This document shows, in pieces, positions 55,601 to 64,000 of a stretch of DNA of 64,000 nucleotides. Each line of letters opens with the position of its first letter. Position 1 is the first letter of the stretch. Source of the DNA: Microcoleus sp. FACHB-1515. Its GTDB lineage: Bacteria > Cyanobacteriota > Cyanobacteriia > Elainellales > Elainellaceae. The notes under the pieces were generated by a model. It had not been told where the DNA came from. It saw only the letters and a list, made by a program, of their open reading frames with translations, and did no database searches. Location: positions 62,001 through 126,000 of the forward strand of contig NZ_JACJPO010000011.1 of the NCBI RefSeq assembly GCF_014696105.1, read 5' to 3'. The translations under genes were made by a program, and so were the position numbers.

Positions 55601-57288
55601 TTCGGCTCGATCTGCCAAAGTTCGCCAATTTCCCAGTCCAGACTTTCACACAACGCCTGCAACAAACTCGGCGCGGCAGCTTCGAGCGTTTCCGCTTCGG
55701 CAAGAACCTGAGCGATCGCATACTGCGCGGCCAACCGCTGTTCGACGCGACGGCGCTCGGTGATGTCAATGCCTGTGCCGATGATGTATTCGATGCTGCG
55801 CTCGGCATCCACCAGGGCAGTGCTGGCCCAGGCAATCAGGCGAGTTTGGTTCGATCGCGTCCGCCAGCGATTTTCGTGCGTGCTGGGAAAATTGCCGCTT
55901 TGCAAATCTGCAAACGCCGCCTTTGCCATTTCCACCTCGCTGGGCGGAACAAAGACTTCCCACACGTACTTATTCCGAACTTCCTCAAACGTGTAGCCCG
56001 TTGTTTGTTCGCAGTCGCGGTTAAAGCGGACGATGCGTCCCTGCGGGTCGAGCACAATCACCAGAGCCGCGATCGTGTCGAGCACTGCTGCGGTAAAGTC
56101 GCGCTCTTGCTCCAGCACAATTTCGCTGCGGCGACGCTTGGTGATTTCGCCACGCACAATATAGAACACCGCCAGCAAAATCACAAAATCCAGCAGCAGA
56201 CCGCCGCCCAGCTTTAGGGCAACCACCCCTGCCGCTCGGCGCACATCCAGTTCCCACTGGCGCAACACCTGCGCTTCTTCCTTCTCAATTCGATCGATCG
56301 ATGTGCGAATCGCGCGATCGTCGCGCATCGTTTCTGCGCTGGCGATCGCATTGAGAGCCGCAGTGGAACTTGTTTGCCGCAAAATCACTAGGCGCTGCGT
56401 TTGAGTCAGTTCCGTTTCGATCGCCTGCTCGATGATGAGCAGATACGGACGAGCGTTGCGGCGATTTTGGAGCTGCTTCAGGTTTTCTCCCAGCGCATCA
56501 ATCTGACTGTAGATCCTGTCGAGGTCGGCGGCTTGGCCGGAAACAGCGTAGCGATACTGATTCAGTTCAATGCCGTCGAGTTCGCTTAAAATTCGACCGA
56601 GGTGTCCCAGCGTTTCTTGCTGCTCAATCACGGCACTGGTCGATCGCGACAACTGCGAAACGCTTTGATGCGACAGCCAGCCGACCGTTGCCAAACTCGC
56701 CGCCGCCAAGCCAAAGCAAGCCGCCATCTTCAGCAAAAAGCCGCTGTGTCGTCGCCGTTTGATTTTGCGCTCGACCACAGTGCGCTCTAGATCGGCCAGA
56801 TTCCGTCGCAGTTCAAGCTGCCGAATCACCTGATCGGCCAGCGTTTTCAGCGCGCTGATCTGGTCAGCATCAAGCTGGCGCGGCACATGATCGATGACGC
56901 ACAAGCTGCCTAATGCCGCTCCCTCAGATGTGATCAGCGGCACGCCTGCATAAAAGCGGACATGCGGTTCGCCGCGCACCAAGGGATTATCGGCAAAGCG
57001 ATCGTCCGCAAACGCATCGGGAACAATCAAAATATCGGTCTGCAAAATTGTGTGAGCGCAAAAGGCAAAATTGCGATGCGTTTCTGGCGTGGCAAGCCCC
57101 ACTTTTGCCTTGAACCACTGCCGTTCGGCATCGATCAGGCTCACCAGCGCGATCGGCGTTTGTGCAATATAGGCGGCCAAGCGAGCAATATCGTCAAATG
57201 CCTTTTCTGGCGCAGTGTTGAGAATTTTGCACTCGTTGAGAACTTCGAGTCTTCGCGCTTCATTCGCAGGTAGAGGCGGCTTGAGCAT
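52666..57288 (-). CDS. Hybrid histidine kinase with candidate DXCF cyanobacteriochrome GAF domain
   Basis: 1540 residues from ATG 57288, five bases after GGGAGG. Order: GAF (about 25-165); membrane helix (184-205); CHASE3-like sensor region (210-345); membrane helix (355-378); PAS (395-515); GAF (525-680); GAF (695-855); HisKA with [20 protein letters not shown]; HATPase ([25 protein letters not shown]); REC 1 ([10 protein letters not shown]); REC 2 ([13 protein letters not shown]); HPt ([14 protein letters not shown]). The third GAF has [10 protein letters not shown] (DXCF) and [11 protein letters not shown], with cysteines 764 and 792, 28 residues apart. This is the spacing I recall for DXCF-type cyanobacteriochromes. 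It is therefore a likely bilin photoreceptor, as well as a membrane sensor. Light quality dependence is inference. Confidence 0.88.
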   Translation of the reverse strand: MLKPPLPANEARRLEVLNECKILNTAPEKAFDDIARLAAYIAQTPIALVSLIDAERQWFKAKVGLATPETHRNFAFCAHTILQTDILIVPDAFADDRFADNPLVRGEPHVRFYAGVPLITSEGAALGSLCVIDHVPRQLDADQISALKTLADQVIRQLELRRNLADLERTVVERKIKRRRHSGFLLKMAACFGLAAASLATVGWLSHQSVSQLSRSTSAVIEQQETLGHLGRILSELDGIELNQYRYAVSGQAADLDRIYSQIDALGENLKQLQNRRNARPYLLIIEQAIETELTQTQRLVILRQTSSTAALNAIASAETMRDDRAIRTSIDRIEKEEAQVLRQWELDVRRAAGVVALKLGGGLLLDFVILLAVFYIVRGEITKRRRSEIVLEQERDFTAAVLDTIAALVIVLDPQGRIVRFNRDCEQTTGYTFEEVRNKYVWEVFVPPSEVEMAKAAFADLQSGNFPSTHENRWRTRSNQTRLIAWASTALVDAERSIEYIIGTGIDITERRRVEQRLAAQYAIAQVLAEAETLEAAAPSLLQALCESLDWEIGELWQIEPKLGKLQMTEIWASPVLEAEEFDQVSRRIRVAPGQGIAGQVWRERHPLWLRNVLEHADDRRADAAAKLDLQEGVGFPILGSSETLGVITFFSRTLRQPDPDLLEMMTAIGQQIGQFIERKRTEAELRGQHERSELLAAITLRIRQSLDLQEILSTTVTEVRKLLQADRVIIYRFDPTWGGTVAVESVDAGWTPSLGADIHDTCFQDGRWQQYQQGRTKAIDNVAQANLSECHRQLLERFEVQADLVVPILESQQLWGLLVAHQCSAPRHWHQFEIDLLSQLANQVGIALAQARLLMQEKQQRQQLVSQNQALDRARQEAERATQTKSAFLATMSHEIRTPMNAVLGMTGLLLDTHLDDRQRDFAETIRLSGDALLTLINEILDFSKLEAGEMELEILDFDIGNCVEEVAELLAASAHSKGLELATLIEPHLPRSLRGDFSRLRQVLTNLVSNAIKFTSEGEVVIRLGLEAETATHAQFRCTVADTGIGISPAQQQRLFQPFTQVDASTTREFGGTGLGLAICRQLVERMGGAIGVDSAEGKGATFWFTVTFEKQARQASTAADLQGVRLLVVDDSATNRKIVCHQAIAWGMQVDEATNAAIALERLQAQASLGQPYDIAILDMQMPDINGEMLAQQIKADARLSHTRLVMLTSTCAPGLPQLDPQGFAAYLVKPVRQSRLFDCLLSVMYPPQSHESARSPHSSMRSAAVPAEATRLKILLAEDSQINQKVALNQLKHLGYVADVAANGAEVLDLLSQIRYDIVLMDCQMPILDGYNTTQQIRLQAYPQPIIIAMTANALKEDRDRCLQVGMDDYISKPVTKEDLAAKLAHWSQHLQIEVPPVEVPVSLRDAAIEPETPLIDWSYLHHVSSDNEVFEQELLQMLLRTLPPRIEQLQSCIAAQDYLGAAQEAHYIKGCSASVGAKQLEQQALELEQQALEQQPCEALLQRLAQSFDRIRCYIASSHDSAKAESAAPRSSVR
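52792..52833 (-). repeat. 21-bp tandem repeat in the kinase HPt region
   Basis: Two adjacent copies of CTCCAGGGCTTGCTGCTCTAG encode the heptads ALELEQQ and ALEQQ of the C-terminal helix. The reading frame is kept. This adds helical length after the phosphotransfer histidine. Confidence 0.85.
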
Positions 57289-57477
57289 CAATTCCTCCCG
57301 AAATCGCGTCCGTCGCGAATGCTGTTTGCTCCATCACACTATTGCCTAGTCTAAAGTTTCAAAAATTATTCTGTCCTTGTTTTACCCAGGCTTGCAGAAA
57401 AATTTAAGGAAGCGATCGCCTAATAATTCTCTTAAACTGATTGAATCGTTCGCGCTTCATAAATTGCAGGTGATACT

Positions 57478-57957
57478 TTGCTAGACGAACAAGCGAAAAA
57501 AACAATGTTGCGGAAAATTCCGCACGGACTGTATGTCTGCGGCGTCAAAGATGGCGAAGAAGTCAACGGCTTCACGGCAAGCTGGGTAATGCAGGCATCG
57601 TTTACGCCGCCCCTTGTTGTGAACTGCGTCAAGCGCGACTCTGGATCGCACGCAATGATTCAATCAAGTCAGGTGTTTGCGCTGAGCGTGTTGGCAGCAG
57701 ATCAAAAAGCGATCGCCCAAAATTTCTTCAAGCCTCAGCGTCGCGTCGGCAACAAGTTTGAAGACGTGGAATTCTATCTGGGTGAAACCGGATGCCCAAT
57801 TATTTCGGAATCGCTGGGCTATGTTGAGTGTCGCGTCGTCGGTTCGGTTGAACAAGGCGATCACACTGTTTTTGTCGGCGAAGTGATTGCAGCGGGCGTT
57901 CACAAGGAAGGCGATCCGCTGTTGCTGGAAAAAACAGGCTGGCAGTACGGCGGCTAA
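57478..57957 (+). CDS. Flavin reductase-like FMN-binding protein
   Basis: 159 residues from TTG 57478, preceded by AGGTGA; an ATG start nine codons later is possible. A single split-barrel flavin reductase domain: KIPHGLYVCGVKDGEEVNGF, SWVMQASFTPPLVVNCVKRD, SVLAADQKAIAQNFF and YVECRVVGSVEQGDHTVFVG. Such proteins use NAD(P)H to reduce FMN or serve as part of a larger oxygenase. Divergent from the kinase gene. Confidence 0.88.
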   Translation: MLDEQAKKTMLRKIPHGLYVCGVKDGEEVNGFTASWVMQASFTPPLVVNCVKRDSGSHAMIQSSQVFALSVLAADQKAIAQNFFKPQRRVGNKFEDVEFYLGETGCPIISESLGYVECRVVGSVEQGDHTVFVGEVIAAGVHKEGDPLLLEKTGWQYGG

Positions 57958-58040
57958 CGCCATCTCACTCATGCAAGGTCAAGCAGCCGATCGCCCAGTT
58001 GTCTGACCTTGCGGCTTTTGATTCAATTGATTCTGCACTG

Positions 58041-58388
58041 ATGCCACTGATTAAAGTTCAAACCTCGATCGAACCGGATCAAACGGCGATCGCCACGCTG
58101 CTGAAACGATTGTCCGCGAGTTTAGCCAAACACACAGGGAAGCCCGAAGCCTACGTGATGACGGCATTTGAGCCAAATAGGTCAATGACGTTTGGTGGCA
58201 CGTTTGACCCGACCTGCTACATCGAAGTGAAAAGCGTGGGCACAATGACTCCAACGCAAACCCAAGCGATGAGCCGAGAATTTTGCGACACGATCGCTTC
58301 AACGCTGGGCGTCCCGATCGATCGCACCTACATCGAATTTAACGATGCAAAAGGCAGCATGTGGGGCTGGAACGGCTCGACGTTCTAG
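58041..58388 (+). CDS. MIF-like tautomerase
   Basis: 115 residues from ATG 58041. After removal of methionine the chain starts with proline (MPLIKVQTSIEPDQ), the catalytic base of the tautomerase superfamily. KPEAYVMTAFEPNRSMTFGG and IDRTYIEFNDAKGSMWGWNG correspond to macrophage migration inhibitory factor. The closest enzymatic activity known is phenylpyruvate or D-dopachrome tautomerase; the natural substrate in bacteria is unclear. Confidence 0.9.
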   Translation: MPLIKVQTSIEPDQTAIATLLKRLSASLAKHTGKPEAYVMTAFEPNRSMTFGGTFDPTCYIEVKSVGTMTPTQTQAMSREFCDTIASTLGVPIDRTYIEFNDAKGSMWGWNGSTF

Positions 58389-58526
58389 CGAGATATCAGC
58401 AGATTGGCTGCCTGCATCTCAGCGATCTGGACGATTGAATCATTCTTTCGATATGGCTGACTGAGACGGGTAGCCCTGATAGAATACTGGTTTCCAGCGA
58501 TCGCTCGATTTCTTCAGGGAGCCGCT

Positions 58527-59786
58527 ATGACCTACCAGCCCGCTAAGCCGCGTCACATTGTTCTCACTTCACATCCATCTCGGTTTGGTCGCAAACCCAT
58601 CGCCATCAATTGGGGAGCCGCCAATCCGATCGATCGCGGCCCAATCATCGCTACACTCACCAACTCCGAACATCGCAACGTCATCGGCACACATTCCGGT
58701 TCTTACGCCGTCTATCGCGCTTTGGCGGTTGCCAGCGGCGTACTCGAAGCCGGACATCGCGCCGACTTGACCAATACTTCGCCTGCCGAAGCGATCGGCC
58801 CACATCCAAGCTGGTCTGATCCCGACAAAATTGTTTCACTCGATCCGTTTGGGGCACTGGTTGGCGAAGCGTTCAACTCGTTTTTTGAGCGCGGCTACGA
58901 CATTCGCCCCACGATCGCCGTCACCAAAGCCCACATCAACATGCCGGAGCTGCAAGATGCGATCGCCAAAGGTCGCCTGCGCGAAGACGGCGTGATTATG
59001 AAGGCGGGCGGCGATTTGGTCGTTACCAAGGCGGCGATCGAACCCGTTTGGTATCTACCTGGAATCGCCAAACGGCTCGGCGTAGACGAAGGCGAACTGC
59101 GCTACACGCTGTTTGAACAAACCGGAGGGATGTTTCCCGAACTTGTCACCCGTCCGGATCTGCATGTGTTTCTACCGCCGATCGGCGGCATCACGGTTTA
59201 CATGGTCGGCGACTTGTCGGCCATCACCGATTCCACAAAGCCGCTGGCCGTGCGCGTGCATGACGAATGCAACGGCTCAGACGTATTCGGCTCAGACATT
59301 TGCACCTGTCGTCCGTATCTAGTTCACGGCATCGAAGCCTGTGTGGAAACGGCGCAGGAAGGCGGCGCAGGCATCATCATCTACTTCCGCAAAGAAGGCC
59401 GCGCCTTGGGCGAAGTCACAAAATTCTTGGTCTACAACGCCCGCAAACGGCAGGAAGGCGGCGATCGCGCCGATGCCTACTTTGCCCGGACTGAATGCGT
59501 CGCCGGAGTGCAGGATATGCGCTTCCAAGAATTGATGCCCGATGTGATGCACTGGCTGGGAATCACGCGGATCGATCGCTTCATTTCCATGAGCGATATG
59601 AAATATGGCGCGATCGTCAACTCCGGCATCGAAATCATCGATCGCGTTCCGATCCCCGACGAACTGATTCCCGCTGATGCCCGTGTCGAAATCGAAGCGA
59701 AAAAAGCCGCAGGCTATTACACCGATGGCGTCGTTCCTGATGCGGCAATGCTGGCGCAAACGCAGGGACGCAGCTTGATGGAGTAG
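58527..59786 (+). CDS. GTP cyclohydrolase II-like protein, URC1 type
   Basis: 419 residues. The C-terminal half is a RibA-like domain: the zinc site is HDECNGSDVFGSDICTCRPY (C-x10-C-x-C) and the substrate loop reads YFRKEGRALGEVTKFL. In true RibA the loop reads QEGRGIGL. The extra N-terminal domain of about 200 residues (INWGAANPIDRGPIIATLTN, IGTHSGSYAVYRALAVASGV) is absent from RibA. This plan fits the URC1 family, known from yeast uracil catabolism, with bacterial members of related role. The activity is therefore probably not riboflavin synthesis. No ribB domain is fused. Separated from the tautomerase gene by 138 bases. Confidence 0.82.
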   Translation: MTYQPAKPRHIVLTSHPSRFGRKPIAINWGAANPIDRGPIIATLTNSEHRNVIGTHSGSYAVYRALAVASGVLEAGHRADLTNTSPAEAIGPHPSWSDPDKIVSLDPFGALVGEAFNSFFERGYDIRPTIAVTKAHINMPELQDAIAKGRLREDGVIMKAGGDLVVTKAAIEPVWYLPGIAKRLGVDEGELRYTLFEQTGGMFPELVTRPDLHVFLPPIGGITVYMVGDLSAITDSTKPLAVRVHDECNGSDVFGSDICTCRPYLVHGIEACVETAQEGGAGIIIYFRKEGRALGEVTKFLVYNARKRQEGGDRADAYFARTECVAGVQDMRFQELMPDVMHWLGITRIDRFISMSDMKYGAIVNSGIEIIDRVPIPDELIPADARVEIEAKKAAGYYTDGVVPDAAMLAQTQGRSLME

Positions 59787-59805
59787 GCAGTCGGTGAGTC
59801 GATGG

Positions 59806-59838
59806 GTGAGGAGTGGAGTGAGGATCTTCACTCCTCAC
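59806..59838 (+). terminator. Perfect hairpin behind the URC1-like gene
   Basis: GTGAGGAGTG and CACTCCTCAC form a 10-base stem with a 13-base loop 20 bases after the stop. A T-run does not follow, so its role as terminator is uncertain. Confidence 0.5.
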
Positions 59839-59863
59839 AAAGCGATCGATGCTGTGCTGACGC

Positions 59864-59895
59864 AAAAAAACGCAGCCTTCGCGGGGAAGACTGCG
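59864..59895 (-). terminator. Rho-independent terminator of the zinc-ribbon gene
   Basis: CGCAG-CC-TTC pairs with GAA-GA-CTGCG (loop CGCGGG), followed on the minus strand by seven T residues. About 68 bases downstream of the stop at 59963. Confidence 0.75.
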
Positions 59896-59962
59896 ATCGA
59901 TGAAGCATGACTTGCTGTTCAGCATACCATGAATTTAGTACATTTGTTCTAAAAATTTGGCT

Positions 59963-60547
59963 TTAGCGCAGCCCAAACGGAAATTTTTTCGGTTCAACGG
60001 ATGCGCTTTTTTTCGGCTTCATGTTGGCGATCGCATCTGCCGCCGCCTGATTGAGCAATCGTTGAATCTCATCAGGCGCAGGATCGGCACTGGCAGCGGT
60101 TCGCGGCTTATTTGTCCATCCGCACTTGATGCACACCTGTCGCCCCGAACTTTTCAGCGGTGCATTCAGCTTGTGGTCGCAGCGCGGACAGCGATCGACT
60201 TCGACGGGTGCGGCAGGCGCAGGTCGATCCGGGTTTGGGACGCCACCATTGACGGCTGAGGCTGCGGACGCTTGAGCAGACGTTTGAAGTAGGCGATCGA
60301 CTTCGGCCTGAAGTTCTGCAACTTGAGCAGGCAGCGCTTCGAGGGCAGTGAGGCGATCGGCAAGCTGTGCCCAATCAGAAGAGGGTTCTGATTGCAGCGA
60401 CAAAAATTCGAGACCGCGCCGCAAAGCATAAACCAAAATTTCAGATTGAGGCTGTTCGAGTTCGCGGCTGAGGCGGGCGATCGAGGCAACAATCTCGATC
60501 GGCAAATGCAGCGTGACAACTTTGGTAGAAGGCTTCGGGTCAGTCAT
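59963..60547 (-). CDS. Ribbon-helix-helix and zinc-ribbon protein
   Basis: 194 residues. The start STKVVTLHLPIEIVASIARL resembles ribbon-helix-helix DNA-binding proteins (residues 8-50). A coiled coil follows (about 60-95; ALPAQVAELQAEVDRLLQT), a Pro/Ala-rich linker, and a zinc ribbon DRCPRCDHKL and VCIKCGWTNK with two CxxC. The last part (PKKSASVEPKKFPFGLR) is basic. The combination suggests a nucleic acid-binding regulator; targets are unknown. Confidence 0.75.
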   Translation of the reverse strand: MTDPKPSTKVVTLHLPIEIVASIARLSRELEQPQSEILVYALRRGLEFLSLQSEPSSDWAQLADRLTALEALPAQVAELQAEVDRLLQTSAQASAASAVNGGVPNPDRPAPAAPVEVDRCPRCDHKLNAPLKSSGRQVCIKCGWTNKPRTAASADPAPDEIQRLLNQAAADAIANMKPKKSASVEPKKFPFGLR

Positions 60548-60584
60548 GGCAGCTTGAAAGTCACTGCTTCGACGCTAGCACGCA

Positions 60585-60622
60585 GAAAAAAGATGAGGGT
60601 AGAAAAACTTTCCTACCCTCAT
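60585..60622 (-). terminator. Rho-independent terminator of the azoreductase gene
   Basis: Perfect 10-base stem ATGAGGGTAG/CTACCCTCAT, loop of ten bases, followed on the minus strand by C and six T residues. 13 bases after the stop. Confidence 0.92.
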
Positions 60623-60634
60623 TCTGGCGGCTGG

Positions 60635-61252
60635 CTAGGCAGCAACAAGCTGTTCGATCGCCTCATGCGCCTGCTGCAAATATTTCTGGCGCGTTTCCTC
60701 GCTCGTGTTGACGCCGTCTGCGTTGACGAACTGAATGTCTGTGATGCCGATGAAGCCAAAGATCGATCGAATATACGGCGTGTGGAAGTCGTATGCAGCC
60801 ATCGGCGAATCCGGGGGAAACTCATTGCCGCGAGCGCCAAATACGAGCATTCGCTTTCCGTGTACCAAGCCTTGATAGCCGTTTTCGTTGACCGCAAAAG
60901 TGCGCCCGACGCGAACAATCTGGTCAATGTAGGCTTTGAGCGTTGAGGGAACCGTGAGGTTATACATCGGTACGCCAAAGACCAGCAGATCGGCGGCGAA
61001 CAGTTCATCAATTAGTTCGTCGGAAACTTGCAAGGCGGCTTTGAGATCGGGCGAAAGCTGGTCAGGCGGCGAAAACGAAGCAGCAATCCAAGGCTCATCG
61101 ACATGGGGAACAGGCTGATGGCCTAGATCGCGGTAGGTCACGGTGTCGTCAGGATGAGCCGCTTGCCACTGGTCAACAAAGGTTTTAGTGAGACTGCGCG
61201 AAATCGATCGATCTCCGCGCGGGCTAGAGTCGATGTGCAAAATGTGAGTCAT
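60635..61252 (-). CDS. azoR: FMN-dependent NADH azoreductase
   Basis: 205 residues. Flavodoxin-like fold: ILHIDSSPRGDRSISRSLTK (FMN phosphate loop), VFGVPMYNLTVPSTLKAYID, GRTFAVNENGYQGLVHGKRM and GFIGITDIQFVNADGVN. The enzyme reduces azo dyes or quinones with NADH; physiologically it probably detoxifies quinones. Complete, usual length, own terminator. Confidence 0.94.
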   Translation of the reverse strand: MTHILHIDSSPRGDRSISRSLTKTFVDQWQAAHPDDTVTYRDLGHQPVPHVDEPWIAASFSPPDQLSPDLKAALQVSDELIDELFAADLLVFGVPMYNLTVPSTLKAYIDQIVRVGRTFAVNENGYQGLVHGKRMLVFGARGNEFPPDSPMAAYDFHTPYIRSIFGFIGITDIQFVNADGVNTSEETRQKYLQQAHEAIEQLVAA

Positions 61253-61397
61253 GGATTCTCCTTGGACAGCGAAAGTTGTTAAAAAACTTTAAGACGCTGC
61301 TTGAAATCCTAGAAGGAACTCGTTTGGAAAAACAAGTAGGTACTTGAAAGTAAGTAACGTCGCTGTCTGACTCTTTCGATCGAGTGAAGAACTGCGC

Positions 61398-62021
61398 CTA
61401 CCGTTCCTGCACGGCTAGCCTCAACCCCAGCGCAATCAGCACCGCCCCCATCAGCCGCTCAACCCAGTGCGCCACTGCGAGAAACCGCCGTCGAATCGCA
61501 GATTGCGACAGGACGATCGCCACGATCGCAAACCAGCCAAACTCTACGCTCGCCACCGTCAATCCGTAAATCACCTGAACGGGAACAGGCGTTTCTGGAC
61601 GAATCATCTGCGTAAATAGCGCCAGGAAAAACAGCGTCACTTTGGGATTGAGGGCGCTCGTCAGAAAGCCCATGCGAATCGCTTTGAGATCGCTGATCGG
61701 AAAACGATCGATCGCGACTGCCTCAGCCGACTGCGGACGCGCCCGCAACGCCTGAATGCCGATGTAGATCAAGTAGGCTGCGCCCAGCCATTTGAGCGTG
61801 TTGAACAGCAGGATCGATCGCGAAATCAAAACCCCTAAGCCGATCAGCCAGAAGGCGACATGCAGGAGATCGCCGATCGCCAAACCCAGCGCCGTCAGGA
61901 CACCCGCACGGCGCGAATGTCCCAAACTGTTGCGGACGGTCATCACAAAATTGGGACCAGGACCGCTAATCACCAAGAACGACACGGTGAAGATGGTCAG
62001 CCATTCATTCAGCCAAAGCAT
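61398..62021 (-). CDS. LysE/RhtB-family exporter
   Basis: 207 residues from ATG 62021; the frame reaches 62240 inside the preceding gene. Six hydrophobic segments with ISGPGPNFVMTVRNSLGHSR, the signature region of the LysE/RhtB fold, then MGFLTSALNPKVTLFFLALF. It exports amino acids or similar small molecules through the inner membrane. The first 17 bases overlap the end of the DUF3291 gene, so the two are likely one operon. Confidence 0.93.
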   Translation of the reverse strand: MLWLNEWLTIFTVSFLVISGPGPNFVMTVRNSLGHSRRAGVLTALGLAIGDLLHVAFWLIGLGVLISRSILLFNTLKWLGAAYLIYIGIQALRARPQSAEAVAIDRFPISDLKAIRMGFLTSALNPKVTLFFLALFTQMIRPETPVPVQVIYGLTVASVEFGWFAIVAIVLSQSAIRRRFLAVAHWVERLMGAVLIALGLRLAVQER

Positions 62022-62499
62022 AAGCAGCAGTGTTGAACTCGATCGCATCCGGAGCCGGAAATGGCTTACCGAAGCTAAAAGCATACTGAGTGGAGCCGTG
62101 CTGCCGCAAGTGTTCCAAGCGGGCTTTGCCTTCCTCGACCGTCGGCATCTGACCAATCGGAATCCACCAGAGCGCCAAAATTGCACCCTCGGTCTTGACA
62201 AACCAGCGGCGGCGATCGCGCATAATTGCGCCGTGAACACCGCGATACACGTAGTCGGTCAACGCTTCGATCGACTTCCAAACGGTCAGCGTCAGCAAAA
62301 TATTTTCATCTTCAAAGGCGCGAATATTGGTGGCATCTTCGGCTCCTTCTGCCCGCAAGCGCCAAACAAACCCTGGATCTCGATCGGCAACTGCATTCAC
62401 CTCGCGAATCTGTTCAACAAAATCGGCCATCGACGGATCGTGAAGTGGAGCGCGAAGCGTGGCGATATTGATTTGAGCCAGATAGTAGCGATCGGTCAT
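62005..62499 (-). CDS. DUF3291 protein
   Basis: 164 residues from ATG 62499 (a start at 62520 is less likely). The start YYLAQINIATLRAPLHDPSM and core EQIREVNAVADRDPGFVWRL, FEDENILLTLTVWKSIEALT, MRDRRRWFVKTEGAILALWW match DUF3291, a dimeric ferredoxin-like fold related to monooxygenase-like ABM domains. Function is unknown. It overlaps the LysE gene. Confidence 0.9.
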   Translation of the reverse strand: MTDRYYLAQINIATLRAPLHDPSMADFVEQIREVNAVADRDPGFVWRLRAEGAEDATNIRAFEDENILLTLTVWKSIEALTDYVYRGVHGAIMRDRRRWFVKTEGAILALWWIPIGQMPTVEEGKARLEHLRQHGSTQYAFSFGKPFPAPDAIEFNTAAYALAE

Positions 62500-63002
62500 T
62501 GCGATGATCTCCAATAGCACTTGGAGAAAACCCTGACACGAATCATCCCTCCTAAGACGTAGTTATTCGCACAAAACCACATCAGATTTTTTATTCGGTA
62601 GCGATCGTCACTTTTGTCGTAAAGAATCTTGAATAAAGATTAAAAAACTTAACTAATTGCACACATCGCGATAAGTTAGCAGCGAGGCCAATCTGCTTTT
62701 GACTCGACGCCCGCCCAGCCATTGCGATTTCACAACCATCAAAATACTTTCGTACTATTGAAGGAAGGGTCACTCAAACTTTGATTCGCTGAAATTTAGC
62801 TGCAATACTCCATTTACCTGCCAATTTCAGCAGACCCGCTTGGAAAGAGAAAGCTGCTCAAAGATGCTTGTTTGAGATCGCGATCGCTTGAATTTGCTTT
62901 TGTTCTCTCAGGCCAATTCAATCCACTTCTGACTGAGTCTGCACTTCTCATTTCTCCTCAAACTGGCCGCATCGCGATTACCCCAGGTTGCAAAATTCCG
63001 CT
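62500..63002. other. Intergenic region without recognised features
   Basis: Divergent gap of about 500 bases between DUF3291 and the sensor gene. AT-rich between 62610 and 62660. It must hold two promoters. No gene, repeat, riboswitch or tRNA was recognised; the open frame 62591-62773 looks spurious. Confidence 0.4.
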
Positions 63003-64000
63003 GTGACTCGTCGATCGCCCGCTCGCTACATTCATTTCGGACTGATCACAGCGTTGCTGCTGCTGATCTCAACTGCGGCTACGTTCTACTATCACATTCA
63101 TCGCCTGCAAGCCAACGAGCAAGCAATCCAGCATTCCTATCAGGTGCGATCGAGCTTGGATGCTGTGCTTTCCACGCTCAAAGATGCCGAAACTGGACAG
63201 CGCGGCTACATCATCACGGGAGAAGCGCAATACCTCGAACCGTATCAAACGGCGATCGCTCAAATTGACGCACAGCTTGGCGAATTGCGTACTTTAGTTT
63301 CGCCAAGCGATTCGCTCACGGCTCATGATTCGCAGCAGCAAGCGCGGTTGGCGCAGGTGGAAACAACGATCGAAGCGCGACTTGCGGTGCTTCGATCAGC
63401 GATCGAGGCGCGGCGAAAGTCCGGCGAAACTGCTGCTGAGGAAATGGTGCGATCGGGGCAGGGCAAAGCCTTGATGGACAGCACTCGCCAGCAGATCGCC
63501 GCAATGCAAAGGCAAGAAACCGATCGGCTCGCTCAGGCGCAGCAAGATTCCGCCGCCAGCTTTCAGCAAGCGATCGATGCCGTCACGATTGCCCTCGCGC
63601 TCAATCTGCTTCTACTGGGTTTGGTGTATGCCTTGTTTCGTCGCGATCGTCATCTCCGCAGCCAAGAGGACGATCGGCAGCAGCAGCTCATCAGCGAAAT
63701 TGAAGCGCAGCGCAGACAGCTTGAGGCAGTTGTGCAAAATTTGCCTGTGGGCACGATGATTGCCGAAGCGCGATCGGGACGGATCATCTTGGGCAATCAG
63801 CAAGTTGAACTGATTCTAGGACACGACTTTTTCGGCAGCGATATCAGCAAGCGCAGTGACAAAGCGTTTCACCTCGACGGGCGATTGCTTGAGCCGGAAG
63901 AATATCCGCTGGCGCGGGCGTTGCTGACGGGTGAAACGATTCTCGATCAGGAAATTCTCTATCAGCAAGAAGACGGATCGTTTCGCGTCATTCGTGCGAG
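63003..64000 (+). CDS. CHASE3-PAS sensor protein (partial, runs off right edge)
   Basis: At least 332 residues from GTG 63003 (TTG 62988 possible); the rest is beyond the window. Membrane helix (about 12-30; GLITALLLLISTAATFYYHI), a CHASE3 periplasmic domain (about 35-185; SLDAVLSTLKDAETGQRGYI), a second helix (about 190-210; IALALNLLLLGLVYALFR), a short coiled coil, and a PAS-like domain from about 230 (VVQNLPVGTMIAEARSGRII). Probably a histidine kinase of the same architecture as usual CHASE3 sensors; the catalytic domain is not visible. Confidence 0.88.
   Translation, partial: MTRRSPARYIHFGLITALLLLISTAATFYYHIHRLQANEQAIQHSYQVRSSLDAVLSTLKDAETGQRGYIITGEAQYLEPYQTAIAQIDAQLGELRTLVSPSDSLTAHDSQQQARLAQVETTIEARLAVLRSAIEARRKSGETAAEEMVRSGQGKALMDSTRQQIAAMQRQETDRLAQAQQDSAASFQQAIDAVTIALALNLLLLGLVYALFRRDRHLRSQEDDRQQQLISEIEAQRRQLEAVVQNLPVGTMIAEARSGRIILGNQQVELILGHDFFGSDISKRSDKAFHLDGRLLEPEEYPLARALLTGETILDQEILYQQEDGSFRVIRA

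Noticed and set aside
54904-56217. Long open frame of 437 codons on the plus strand
   Set aside because: It lies entirely opposite the hybrid kinase gene and has a low-complexity, basic sequence. It arises from the codon bias of the real gene.

Overview
The window is cyanobacterial chromosome. The HIP1 octamer GCGATCGC is scattered through almost every gene. The window carries a form I RuBisCO operon (rbcL-rbcX-rbcS), the small photosystem II subunit Psb30/Ycf12, a cyanobacterial-type Hfq, a DUF1574 protein and a candidate cyanobacteriochrome sensor. Gene content fits a Leptolyngbya- or Oscillatoria-like cyanobacterium, but I cannot name a genus. I see no rRNA, tRNA, transposase, phage gene or CRISPR array.

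Layout. 1-1.3 kb: a glycosyltransferase cut by the left edge, then a repeat-rich 0.5 kb gap. 1.8-7.9 kb: a cupin gene and a galactoside/galactose cluster (GH2 glycosidase, galT, a degenerate M24 peptidase-like gene, galK). 7.9-21.7 kb: housekeeping and signalling genes (hybrid histidine kinase, PD-(D/E)XK protein, dapF, hfq, a CPA2 antiporter with TrkA domains, a DUF1574 protein, a conserved unknown, murF, prs). 21.9-35.5 kb: psb30, YkgJ-like, alpha/beta hydrolase, a decayed kinase remnant, a Coq4-like gene, slipin, nadK, DUF2993, exbB-exbD, HtrA-type protease, def, a TauE-like permease, argS, nadC and a GT39-like membrane glycosyltransferase. 35.6-39.8 kb: two tandem paralogous multi-pass membrane proteins and a TPR protein, chained by overlaps. 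40.2-41.7 kb: an AT-richer island without HIP1 sites, holding an XRE regulator with a putative operator and three small genes, one with a nuclease-like ExK motif. 41.9-45.2 kb: rbcL-rbcX-rbcS and a cyclophilin. 45.4-57.3 kb: an SDR oxidoreductase, an exported protein, an RTX metallopeptidase with a 300-bp internal duplication, glcF-glcE and a 1540-residue hybrid kinase. 57.5-64 kb: flavin reductase, MIF-like tautomerase, a URC1-like GTP cyclohydrolase II homologue, a ribbon-helix-helix/zinc-ribbon protein, azoreductase, LysE exporter, DUF3291, and a CHASE3-PAS sensor cut by the right edge.

How genes work together. The GH2 enzyme could release galactose that GalK and GalT feed into the Leloir pathway; galE is not in the window. 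RbcX assists assembly of RbcL with RbcS. GlcE and GlcF are two of the three glycolate dehydrogenase subunits, which would consume the product of RuBisCO oxygenation. ExbB-ExbD form a proton-driven energiser. NadC and NadK serve NAD(P) supply.

Most unusual: a GAF domain with both cysteines of a DXCF-type cyanobacteriochrome (28 residues apart) in the large hybrid kinase; the AT-rich island beside the RuBisCO operon; an M24-fold gene without most metal ligands inside a gal operon; and a short interspersed repeat in three copies that keeps the same open reading frame.
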